Origin: Mansonella perstans
Lineage: Eukaryota; Nematoda; Chromadorea; Rhabditida; Onchocercidae
NCBI GenBank assembly: GCA_037074765.1
Contig: JBAMDO010000050.1
Span: forward strand, 241,443-305,442
DNA: 64,000 nucleotides
Direction: 5' to 3'
Positions 26,501 through 39,018 of this stretch are shown here, piece after piece (position 1 is the first letter of the stretch; every line of letters starts with the position of its first letter). The notes below the pieces were generated by a model. That model did not search any database. It was not told the origin of the DNA and was given only the letters and a program-made list of their open reading frames with translations. A program made the position numbers and the translations under genes.

Positions 26501-29500
26501 TTTCTCAGAGATAAAATGAAATGAAAGAGAAGTACATTGAAAAACAGGGTAGTGGATTGCGATAGTCTGTTTTCAACGGGAATGAAATATGAATATAAGA
26601 TACAACTTAATGGATAAAAAATTTTAATGCTTGACAATAAAAAAAAACCGAAGTAGTGTAACCCAAACATTAATACTGGTTTCAGCATGATTCAAGCGAA
26701 TCGTGATAATTTTTACTTTAGAAAAGTAAGAATTGGTAATTTGGGATTTGAAATGTTCAAATAAGATTTTAAACTTTGATTACCTTAACTGACAACTTCA
26801 AGCAGTAAAAGCTATAATTCTGAAACATATATAATTCAGGTAGATAATCCCAACCTAAATGACAGAAACACAGAGACATAGAACTTTTTTCACCTCACAG
26901 TCCACCGATCACACGAAGGCTTATACAGTCTGGATTGAACACCGACCTTATTTTTATTTTGCAAATAATAATAGTTACTGTTCATTAAAAAAAAAAAGAA
27001 AATACCAAATGACAAACCGTTTTTTACAAATATAGCATGAAGAGAGGAAGAGAGAGAGAAAATTAATTATTTTTCAGAGACTGATAAGTTTTGCTTGATG
27101 CTAGAGATCTACCGCTCATTTCATCTCTTTCACATCTTCTTTTTTCATTTTCGCTAAATAATAACGAGAAAAGGAAACGGAAAGTCAATGTGATAGTGAA
27201 TTGTCCAGTCATAAATGGTCGGCATAAAATGGAGAAAAATAATTTATAGGATCAGTGATCGGTCAAGCTGAGAGCGACTAATTTTGTAAAGTAAATCAAT
27301 ATGTAATGAAGTGATACAAAGACAAGTGTCGAATAAAACTGTCGAAGTCTAGAATGTTAATTATATGTGCAAGCGTGTTGTATCACTACAAATGTAATTA
27401 GTCCCGACATTTTCTTTTTATTTGCTGATAAATATGTGAATTGATAGTATCAAATATACAAAAAAGAACTTTGCATGAAATGAGAGTGAAAGCTACGATT
27501 AAGAAATTATAGCGGTCAATCACAACAGTTTCAGTAATCATATTTGCAGTTTCATTTCTGCTAAAATCGGATGTTGACAATTCATAACAGTTTGGTATGT
27601 TAAAAAATATCAGTGTAGGATAAATGAGTTTAGGAACCTCGGGACAGTAATATAAGACATCGCACAAAACATGATTTTTATTGAGAAGCTTAACCAAAAG
27701 CTTAGCCAGTGAAAGATTAGGCAGTTCAATTTACGGCCAGTGTTATTTGAGTGCTTATTTTCATATGATTGTGTCCGGAAAGTACTGATATCACTATCGA
27801 GAGATAAATTTCACTGACTGCTGATGAAATGATCCTCAGTGACAATTCCGGCAACTCTAATCATTCTTTAGTCTCATTTTACTAATGAAGATAGAGCTGA
27901 CAATTCCGCATCGAAATTGTGGTATTTGCGATGGTGGTTTTCTTTTCTCCTTTCTCTTTCGATGCATTTCTTTTGTCTCACTTCCTTACGCAGTGTCTTT
28001 TACTGAATAATTAATTTCCTTCTCCATTTTCGGAATAAAATTACTTTAGCAACTCCTAGATCCTAAAGCTCGAACAGTGAGGTTTCAACAGCTTGCCTGA
28101 AACTCAACGAACTGCGTAAATCCAATAGTACTGTATCTCAAAGATGCTTTTATACATATAATTTTCATAATTGTTCATTTTCCTTTTTCACTGCCTTTTC
28201 GTTAACGACTAAAAAATGAGGAATTTTGTAGATCGCTAAGAAATTCCGGACCGAAAGTCTGTTTGCTTTGTAAATAAAATTTTTCTCGATCTAATTCTGA
28301 CTTCAAGAATACGACGCTTTCTCTGCTTTTATTAAGAATGCCGTAAATCCGGATCATATTGATTATATTAGCTATCAAATGATTTTACCAATTCACTGGC
28401 TAACTGATTGCCCTTTTGCAAATTAAGAGAATGTGTTTTAAAAATATTTAAAAAAAAGAGGTCAACAGACACAAAACATATTCTTGTTTCCCTTGAAGCA
28501 GAAAACATTTCATACCCTGCAAGAAGTTTACAACTGATTTGAAAAACAGAAGTGAAAAAGTCGAAGGGCTGTTGAAGATATTCAAACAGCGAAATGTTTT
28601 AATTAGAGTGAGAAGTTAAAGAGACGTTTTTGAAGCAGCAACTGAACGTCGTAGTAAGACGTATTTTTAACAATAGAAAAGCCGCCTAAGCTTTTCAAAG
28701 CAGGCATAACACGAATGCAATAAATATGTATACAGCACGAACTAATATTTCCTTGCTTTAGTTTCACATTACGCTTTTAGCACAAAATTTCTTTTTGCAA
28801 AATTTCCGCTTGGATGAAGTTTGGAATCATAACAGCTCAGAAATACACGATATTGCTTTCAAATCGAACAGATGAGTTTCGATTGGAAAAAAACGAATAT
28901 AATTTAATTGTGAGCAATACATATATATATATATATAAATCGGACAATGTGATAAAATCCAAGTCAAGTCGATTGGAAATGAGTGGCGAAAATCTTCATA
29001 ACATCATATATTTTATTCACTAAAGTATTTCTAATAAAAATTAAATTGATGAACAAAAATATTGAAAATAATCGGGAATTATAGAATATTCTTTCGCACA
29101 AGAAATATTTGGTAGAATAAAGATTTATGGAAAACTTATGTTTTTGAAATTTCAAAATCTGTAATTGTTGAAAAATAATTCTGCATTTTCAAGAAACAGG
29201 ATTGAGAAATATGAAAGCCTTAAAGAAAAAAATGAAACTTATAAGAGGCTAGATGAAAAAGCTGGACGTGATAAACAGTATTATCAGACAACTTGGCTCC
29301 TTCTTAACTGCTCAATCACAATGATCTATTTTTAAAGCTTTAATCTGTGAAGTATTTCGTTACTAAAATCCAAATTAAGTTAATCATTTGCCTGTTGTGA
29401 CAATATGCCATCATTAGTTTTCCATTTCCATTTATTTTACTATAGAGGTAATCCAGACTTTACAAGAAAATGAAAAGTGCAATTTCAACTGATTGAATGA

Positions 29501-32500
29501 ACGAATGGATGGATGGCCTCTGACTGTTGAAAGAGGTAAACTGACCATAAATATCATCTATAACTGAATGGACTGCAGGTAAAAATTCAACTCTAATTCG
29601 TTTCATTCCCATCAGCACCACCTTTCATAATGTTAAATCCTCCTCTCGGTTTCCTAATTTATTAACATTACAGGATTCGAGAACTTACAAAGTCCATCCT
29701 TATTTTTTGATTTCGGCTAGCATGTTTCTTTTAATTCATTTCGGGCATTAAACGGCTACTCTCTGTACAAACCACTAATTTTTTTGTTGAAAAGTATTAT
29801 GGAAAGATATTTTATAGTAACTTGCAGCAAATTTTGCTTACAACTATTCCGTAATTTTGGATCAAGCAGAGTGATGTAGTAGGCCTAATGAAACAATACT
29901 TCGATGAGCTTACCAAAATGGAATATATGGTAGATTATTGCTGCATCACACCACATTAAATGACACTTTGCTCACACCACATTAAATGAGAGACTTCCCA
30001 ATCTCTCATTAATAAATTCTGGAATAGCATAGATTTAAGCTTTACGTTTTCAGCGACAATATTTTTCGATGAAATTAACTTTCGAATAATGAATAGGGGT
30101 ATTGTTGATACAGTATGCAATGCAATATTACGGTGTATTCATTCTAGATTGCCTCTGACAGCTAAACCGCGAGGACAATAGTGATGAAACCGTGTAAGTT
30201 GATCGTGTTTTCCGATAGCAGTGGCTAAATGCAACTACTTAACTATTACTATGATATCAATGTTGACATTGGCAACCAAAGGATAACAAGAAAGGAAATG
30301 AGGTTGGACAGGGAAGGGAGGATTCAAATCTTACTGGACAGTGCGTTTTATCCATTCGAATAAACATACTAGATCAAATCTCTTCTAGGCAAATCGGCTT
30401 TGATAATTTTACTTCACTGCCATTAGACGAAGTAACTTACCAGTTACTTAGTCGCACCACTGCAGAAAACTTTAATAGTAATAATAGAACTATTCCTGCG
30501 TGGATAAATGAATCTTGCATGTTATCACTAGCAAAAACAAGTTTAACTGTTTCGAACGATTTAAAGCAGTGATACCTGCAAAGTATCCATAAAGACATTC
30601 AAAATGAAAGTATTCACAAAATAGACATGAAAAACGACGCCTGTAAGCGTTACGTGTCAGTTCGATCTCAAAAACATTGGTTTCGCACTGATTTACTGGT
30701 GTGCCATATAGATCAAAATCTGCAGAAATTCAATAATCTACAACAGTAGAAAGAACTTATGGATACTTTTGAAGCATGAAGGATTCTTTAAAGCACTGAT
30801 GAAGTTATTCGCACCAAAAAATTTTTGAAAAACTTCACTGACTGCTTCAGACACAGCAATGTGCTCAATATCCAGCATTGTTAAGTACCTTTATTAACGT
30901 GGAATTATTTTATCGTGCTTTTTTTTTTGTCTAACTGAAAAAATTATATAATCAAGTGGTAACGTAAAATCGATTGATAATTACAAAATTGAATCGGACC
31001 GAGAAAAACAAATGATAACATCACCATAGCATTTGCCGACATTTGCCGACATTTGCCGACACATGTCATATGCAACTTTTGAATGAGTGTAAAACTTTAA
31101 ATGTCTGTGATATAATTAACGAATAATATCGCGAATCCAGTGAATCTCACAAAAAGAAAGATTTTGGAACACACTAATAGTCGGGAACAAATGGACCTTG
31201 TACTTTCGGAATGAAATTTGCTGCAATGAAATTTTATTGCCTAAAATATTACAAATCCTAGACTTAAGTAAATGAGATTTGAGCCAGTATTACATGTGTC
31301 AATCACTTTCCATATATAGAAGATTTTGAGTCTTGGAAAAATCAGCACTAAAGGAAGGTTAATGAAGATTGTATTTGCGAGAAACAAATGCATAGAGATA
31401 ATAGAGCAGCAAAAGATCTGGTATGACAAAAAAGTAACAACAATTCTCGTTTATAATTAAGAGAATCAGTTAAAAAAAGGTGAAGTTCAGAGAAATCAGA
31501 TGTTTGTTGCACGAATATGTAGCTGGAAGAGGAATCAAGAAAGATAAGCGATTAGCGAAATCTTTTCCTTCCTTCATATTTATTTGAGGGTTACAAAGAG
31601 AGATTTTGAAGTGAAAGCAAGGTGTCGTCGCTGATGTAAAGTTCATTGGCGCAAACCAAACTAACAACACAAACAATGGCAATAAATAATGTCAGACTGC
31701 CTTCGTCTTACATCACCTCATGTACTTAGAATATTCTAACCGGTTTCCCTTGAACATTTTTATCGTGTCAGCCATTGAATAGGTCACAAAATACAACATT
31801 TTCCGCTCCTTTCAGTTTTTTCCATTCATTATCATTCGTTTTTCAAATCTTTTGTGGAGATATGGAAACATTTTCAGAACACCGCAAGGGTCAATAAAAC
31901 CCGATTGTAAGTTATACAAAAATTTTTAAAAGAGTCATATAAAAAAAGCTAGAAAACCGCAACTAGTGCAGGATAAACCCTTGAAATACGTGGATTGAGT
32001 GAACTTTCTTTTTTCAAAAAGAAAAGACGATTGCTAACAACTATTTCCGTCATAATGTTATTTTAAATATGAATTGTTTGTTGTGACCTTCGGCAAGAAG
32101 TAATTTTTAGTCAGTTGTTCATTTTAAAACGAACACAAATAATTTATTGGTTAAACACATCGTCATCAACAAATGACCGAAAATTTTTTATTTACGTTAT
32201 TGACGAAAATTAAAAAAAGTTTTCCAGGAAAAGGAGTCTTGAAATAAGTTGAGAGGATGAGATTCAAGAAATTTCTGCATAAAAAATGGAAACATTGATT
32301 CCACTCTCAATAAAGCATCTTCACAGTTGAATCTAGAACCACTAAAAATTTCTTGAATAAAACTCACGATGTCAAAAGCGAAACCATTAGTTTCAACCAA
32401 TTTGTTGATACATTGCCATGGTCACAATTGACAGCGTCCATTATAAGTTCGTTTATATTTCAAATAGCACTTCTTTGTATCTACGATATGTAGTAGCAAG

Positions 32501-35500
32501 GTGAATTTTTGCAATATAAAATATTTGCATGAATGAAAAACAGAATCCGTAAATCTGGATTCTGCAGTTTGCTTCATTTAATAGTTTGCATGATTGTAAA
32601 TTGAGATTCACACATTTTACACGAAACAGACAATGCTAATTTGAGTTTAAATCAATTGCTGCTACTAATAAATGAAAATGAGTTAATGTTTTGAAAGAAA
32701 ACTGGATGATGAATTTGGAAGAAGTTTTAACATTATATCTTACGTTATATCTTACACGAAAAGATAAATGGATTTAGTCCAGTATAAAAGTAGATGAAAA
32801 TTTGTTTTTGTTGCAACTATTAACAAAAAGGATGAAATATTTCAAATCTAATGACGTGAAATTATCAAAACCATCTGCAACAATTCAATAAATTGCATAT
32901 ATTTAACTGTGTCAGATTTTCCTCAACTTGATCAACATGTAAATGACACAAAACAGTGTAACAAAATCAGAGATTTGAAATAACTTATCTGGAATTTATA
33001 CTAACAATGAAAAGCTATAGTATGAGAAGGATTAAGGTCAGGTTCATTAAAAGTAGCTTATGCATTGCGCGTCGCCAATCATAGCAACGCTAACAACAAC
33101 GAATTCAAAAGGAAGTGTGTGAAAGGTATTGTTGATAATGTTTGCAAAAGAATACGGAAGTCTTCCTTTCATTGTAATGCGCATATTATTGTGTTTGCGT
33201 TCAAGCAGCAATAACGATTGATATTTAAGTGTTAAGTAAACTTTATAAATAAGATAGGAAACGATAAATAGGAAGTGACAAGAAATAGCAGACTGAGAAT
33301 GAATTAAAGGAATTATCGGTAATTTAACGCCATTTTTTCAAGTTCTTTAGTTTCAAATTTACAACAGTTTCGTAGTTTGCAAAACTAGCAACTGTTAGAA
33401 TTTTTCACCTTTCTTCTTAATCCCGAATTTAAAACAAAAAACTTTGCTATTCAAAACAAATTCCTTGTCAACCTCGATTATATGCGCTTTTGTTTTTTGG
33501 AAAAATTTTGATACAGATGGCCATGTAACTGTTCTGTGGTACTGGAAAAGTACATATTATCAGACGAACCTAATAGGTCTTGCTTCTCAAAACTTATAAG
33601 TATGCTTCAAATTGGATTGCAGGCCTCATTTTGAAATAAAATGGAGTTAAAAAATTGTTGACTCTAAACCAATCTAAAAATGGTGCAAAAATGATTGGCT
33701 GTGCTGCTTACTGGAGTGACATTGCGGTAAACATTCAAGTCCTTTCCATTAATATTCGTCCAAAAACAGTGTATGGAACAGAACCATTACTGCTGTGATC
33801 CATTATTATTTAGATCTTTATAGTTGCATTAACTGGATAATGGAATCTGGTGCGCAGCTCATAATCCATGGTCAAAGTGTAGCGAACCATGAAAATCATA
33901 AATCATTAAGTCTTTATCGCCACCTAGGTTTTAAAATATTTTTTGTATAAGTTAAGAATGAATTACTGTTTTCCAATTAATATGAAGGAGAACTTTTCTT
34001 CTGAATCCCAATAGCCTTGAAATTCTAACTCAGATTGGACATAATTTGAATTTAATCCCAAACAAGCATAACAATTCTTATCCACTTTAGAAAATGGTAA
34101 TATTTTACGGGCTGTTGTTAATAAGATTTTATTTCCTAATCCTTGCCACTGATTTTGTGCAGCTGATAAGCGATATGAATATATATCAATAGCACTATTT
34201 CTTCAAGGCAAATGAAAGGAAGCTTAATTAATCTTCACATAATTATGATTGCGCAATGTTTTGCTCTCAAAAATTGCTGTTTTAAGCTCAAATGTCTTAG
34301 ATATTTATAATTTTTTTAGAAGGCTCGTAATCAAAACTTCGAAGATGATTTTTATTGAAGCTTTCACCTGGAATCTTTCTGAACAAATTTCAAAACTCTG
34401 CAAATAATAACATAACAATGTATAGTGGGCAGTCAGTCCTACGTCCGTCATACTTTATCGCAAGATAGCCTTTCACGATAAAACGTACTGCAAATTTGAA
34501 AAGTGACGAAGTAAAACATTGGAATCTCTGGTGGGATGACATCATATTTTCACGAAAAGGAGTTATTTGAAATGTATTTATTTATTTTCACGAAGAGTTA
34601 TTTGAAGTGTAATTATTTTTACGATATATTTGGCGAGAAAAAAGAGCGACAAGAGACAATATCATCTGTAATAAACTTATCAATATCTCGTTAGCACTGC
34701 AAGAAACTCAGCATGTAAATTAGTTTCAATTTTACAAACAAAATTGAGTTCCCATTCACTACCATTACAAATGCTGATGAATTTGGAAATGAACAACTTT
34801 TTTCTCAATAATACTGTTTGGTGTATCTATGCAAATCATTTATGAAAAAAAATTCATCTAAGCAAATGCTTAAAATCTTCATAGAAAAAGCATGATAATA
34901 ATCCGAAACGTAGGACATAAATTGCCTTCAAAGAATTTATTTACCAATTTGTCGGATCTTTCAATCTATTAATTTATCTGAACAGTATCCTGGAAATTAT
35001 GAAAAGTTTCTGAGTTTATTTTGTAAGATAAATACTGTAAAATGCTCATGTCAATATAAAGAGAAAGGAATCAGGAAAAGATTTTTTACAACAAACTGTG
35101 CAAAAATTGGATAGTCGCATAATTGAGATAATAAAAGTGAGTGGTTATGAAGGAACAACTGTTACGAATAGTATTTGCTCGGTACGAAATCGGGTGATTT
35201 ATTTGTTGCAATAAATTATTATTGCACTCACCGAATATCACTAACGAATTCGAAATTGGTATTTGAATAATGAAGGAAAAAAAAGTGCTGCATCATTTGA
35301 AGGCTAAAAAGTATTGCTATATTTCTTTTCTTCAGTTAAATGCTGGTAATCCATTGGTACAATAAATACATCAATTAAGATCGCTTAAAAGCGAAAGTAC
35401 TACACAGCTTTGTTAGAGATCTTCGTGCATATCGGAAATAAACTATTATTTTTGAAAAAAAAAATTTTTTTTAATGCATAGTTTACTTAACTTCTAACAG

Positions 35501-36843
35501 ATAATCTGCTATCTCTTGTGAAAATAAATAGATACCGAGACCAATGTTCTCGGTAGCCTTTGCGCTGTGAATAAGAATATTACCTAACCTGAAAGAAGAA
35601 TTGTTAAGTATTTTCAAGTCAATGCTTTTAAAACATACAAATAGCTTTGAAATTCACTTTGCAGCATTAATAAAAGTCAAAAAAGACGTTCCAAAGATAA
35701 GAAAAGATAAGTGGAAATTTACATCCAAAAAAATTCCTTAAATGTAATATTACATTTCTATTGATTTCCATTCTAAAAATTTTATTCCTGAAAATTATAA
35801 CTTCCTGAAATATTTTTTATTATTAACGTGATTTTGTTGTAATACAGTCGAGCTTACTCATTTCTGCGGGACTTCACATACCTCAGAAAAAACTCCTTAT
35901 AATTTAACTTCGTTATAGTTTGCGGTGTTTTACAAACAGTAAACAATATGACTGTAATATAATTACACCACATAAATTTAAAATTCATCGTTCAAGGTGG
36001 CAAAGCATAAAGTTCCACTAAACTCCAATCTTTTTTTATCGATTCGATCTTCATGGTGCAATGAAGGAATTAAGTATGAACGATCAGGAATGTATGAAAC
36101 CGAAAGCTAAATTGGCTTGGAAGTACGAAATCCTTTGGATTACGGTAGGACCGACGTATGTTAAACACAGCTATAAATTTACGAACTTTTATTTATAATT
36201 AAGAATATCTTCGGTTTCGATTTATTATCATGCATCATGAAATAGCCGAGTAGCAGATTTTTATGAAAAAATGAAATGATGAAAAAATAAGGTGGAATAA
36301 ATGAAATTTCATGGCTTCGAAGATATTTTTTTAAAAAATTCCTCATAATTTATCCGCATTATTGACCAATTTGAGACTGTAACAGATATGTCAAATTGTG
36401 TGTAAGATTGGAAATTTCAAAGTTTTTAGGCAGACAATGTTGAATAATTATATAAGATGAATTATGATCAAAAATTGTAAGGATAATGTGCTCTGAAACA
36501 GCACACAATTTCCCACTGTTAATCTGTTGCAAATAGAAGAGGAGATATGAATTTTATAAAAAGTCATCTGTGTTGCATTTGGCTTTTATGCCAGCCCGTA
36601 TCACATCAAAAAATATGAAGCAACACATCGATAGTACAATACAATTTACCAATAAAAGAAAAACAGGATTGATCATCATCATCTGTCTTTTCTCTTAGCT
36701 TTTCTCTCTCTCTCTATAGTTCTGTAAACTATATTGCACAAATTTTCCAGACACTTTAACTCTAGATTAGTGAATTTAAAATGAAATCGGTTGCACATCT
36801 TTTTGAATTTGTGATATTCTACACTTAAATCTGTTTTTAAGAT
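23600..36843. other. 13-kb stretch without recognisable genes
   Basis: Read on both strands. It contains many short AT-rich open frames but no domain, no exon chain and no RNA gene that I could support. Minor items: a poly-T run near 23921-23938, a TA run near 28920-28938, a duplicated 'cacaccacattaaatga' near 29947-29990, and a tandem 10-mer at 31029. Confidence 0.55.
31029..31061. repeat. Three tandem copies of a 10-bp unit
   Basis: The unit catttgccga occurs three times in a row, followed by a partial fourth. It is small, with no visible function. Confidence 0.85.
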
Positions 36844-37545
36844 TGAATAAAGGAACACGATAATGAAAATACAAAACTGGTTCTTTTACTTCAATGCTTT
36901 CCAAAGTTATCGATAGATTTGCATTATGTGCTGGATCCTGATTTGGGTAATGCCTAGTTGTAGGCTTGGCTTTAATTTCCCCATATTTTTCTCCTGCTAG
37001 TTCCACTACTTCATCAAATTCCACATCATCAACAATCAGCAGTATTGCATTGTTTGGATGGTAATAGTTGTCATGAAACCTTATCATGTCATCTTGATTG
37101 TAAGTTCTAATGTCGCTTTCCCAGCCGATAACAGATCTGCCGTAGCCAGTACAGTAAAATGCACTACTCATTTCTTCCCATAGCAAATTGTTAGGATTAT
37201 TATCAAATCTCATTTTCTTTTCTTCTAATACAATATTTTTTTCCCTATCTATTTTGTTTTGAGTAACGTTAAAATTGTCCATTCTATCTGCTTCAACTTC
37301 CATTGCTGGTGGTAAGTCGCCCTTGAGGACTAATTCGTAGTAACAGGTATATTCTCTAGTGGTAAATGCGTTAAATTGCGCTCCAATACCACTCATGTCT
37401 TTAAATTTTCCTGTGGTTTCAAACATTAAATGCTCAAAGTAGTGAGCCAATCCTCCTTTGTCGATTGGATCATCCATTCCCCCCAACTTTATATATTACT
37501 GCATTGTGTTTTGAATTATGAAACAATACGACCATTTGAAGGCAC
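36844..37545 (-). pseudogene. Truncated M16 (insulinase-family) peptidase, probable nuclear Wolbachia insertion
   Basis: An intron-free minus-strand frame of about 215 codons encodes the N-terminal half of a bacterial-type M16 zinc peptidase. The zinc motif HxxEH is intact (GLAHYFEHLMFETTGKF), followed by QFNAFTTREYTCYYELVL, ADRMDNF, a VLEEKKMRFDNNP segment carrying candidate metal-binding Glu, and YHPNNAILLIV. Similarity begins earlier, in the +1 frame (NSKHNAVIYKVGG), and shifts frame at a run of six G near 37480, so the start is broken. It ends abruptly after YRVPLFN near 36845; the C-terminal half of the protease is missing. All other genes here have exons of 50-260 bp, so a 640-bp intronless bacterial-like block is foreign in style. 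It is inferred to be a fragment transferred from the Wolbachia endosymbiont rather than a nematode gene. No promoter or partner gene is evident. Confidence 0.8.
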
Positions 37546-39018
37546 TTTAATGAACAAAGGTCCACTGATAAATCAACTTTTGTGCCATACTCAAAACAAC
37601 AAGGAATAATTAAATATGAGTGCTACCTTTTTTCGCATCCAAAAATACGTTCTGAAATACATTACACTCTGCAAACTGAAAAAATTTAAGCGAACAAGTT
37701 TCGAGAATAAACTAGTTTTTCGAATTTAAAGAAAAAAGTTGCAGAAAAGTAGCGTGAAGATTGTCAATATAAAAAAGCCAAAGATTCCAAGTCAAATATC
37801 GCGTAAAATTCATTTGTTCCTGATTCCACCTGTTTAATAAACTGTTGCTGATCTGATCAGTCTCAAATGTTATTGTATAAAAAAAGTGAAAGAATGAAAG
37901 TTCAAGAAAAGAACTGCATTTCTGATGATGTTTCCGAGAACTTGAACTTTTCAAAATCAAATAAACTGCATAAAAAACGAAATAGTCCCCTATACAGACA
38001 TGAAAAAAATGTACCACAGATGGGAAAATGGGAAAGAATGCAACGATCACATAAAAAAGAAGCGGATTTCATCAATTATGTGATTACAGTCAATATCAAA
38101 AGCACGCCAAAAATGCAAGATTTTCCAGAAAAAGCATCCTTGTTGTTATGGACACCAGCAAACACATCATGCTCTCCAACTACACTAAAACTGATGACAG
38201 CATTGCATTCTTGAGCGGTAACCAGTCCCACGAAAAATGTACTTATTTCATTTTATGATCGTGCATGCTATGGTAAAGTTCCAACAAGCAGTAAAAAAAA
38301 TTTGGAATAAACCCGAACAAGAAAAGATGGCAAATGAAAAAAAGTAACATTTCAAGAACTCAACGATTAAACAAATCTTATACAGTATAGCTTACACAAA
38401 CTCCGAATCTTAGGGCACAGCAACTCTCATTTTCCTCACATTTTTTCTTATAAAATCTACATCATAGTTAAACTTCAACAACAGGGTAAGGAAATAATAA
38501 ATATTTCATAATTTGAACAAAAAAAAACCGAAAAAATAATGAATTGGAAAAAAGCCGCAGCACACAAAATTTTTTGTACACTGACAGTCACAAAAGATGC
38601 CCTTAAAAGCCATTCAGATTCTAAAGTAACTACGAAGAAATTACGATTCCAGCAATTTGTTCATAATTACTTCAAAATAAATTTTCGCACATCTTTCAAA
38701 TTTTAGAACCTTTTCATTGTTCACCAACCACCACGATAACAACTAAACTGCAAGCAGCAGTAAATGAATGAAAATAAACAAAGCTTATATTTACATGAAG
38801 GCAAAATAAGGATGAATGAGATCAATGAAATCTGTATAGTTCATTATATATCCTTAACAAACAATTACCTGTGTTAGATTTAAAAAAAGAAATCGAAACA
38901 TACAGACAAGTCGATTTCTACGCTATAACGCAACCCTGATTTCAGCTACGTTGACAACTGCAGTAAATATACTTTTCCTTGTTTTTTATGAAGCAACAAT
39001 TAACAGGATTCTACCTCC
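37546..39018. other. Region between the M16 fragment and the LRP gene; no gene seen
   Basis: AT-rich, with open frames such as 37867-38214 (+) that lack domain or splice support. It should contain the 3' UTR of the minus-strand LRP5/6-like gene next to 39019. Confidence 0.5.

Noticed and set aside
37867..38214. 115-codon + strand open frame
   Set aside because: Low-complexity Lys/Asn-rich, overlapped by an opposing frame, and no family or exon context.
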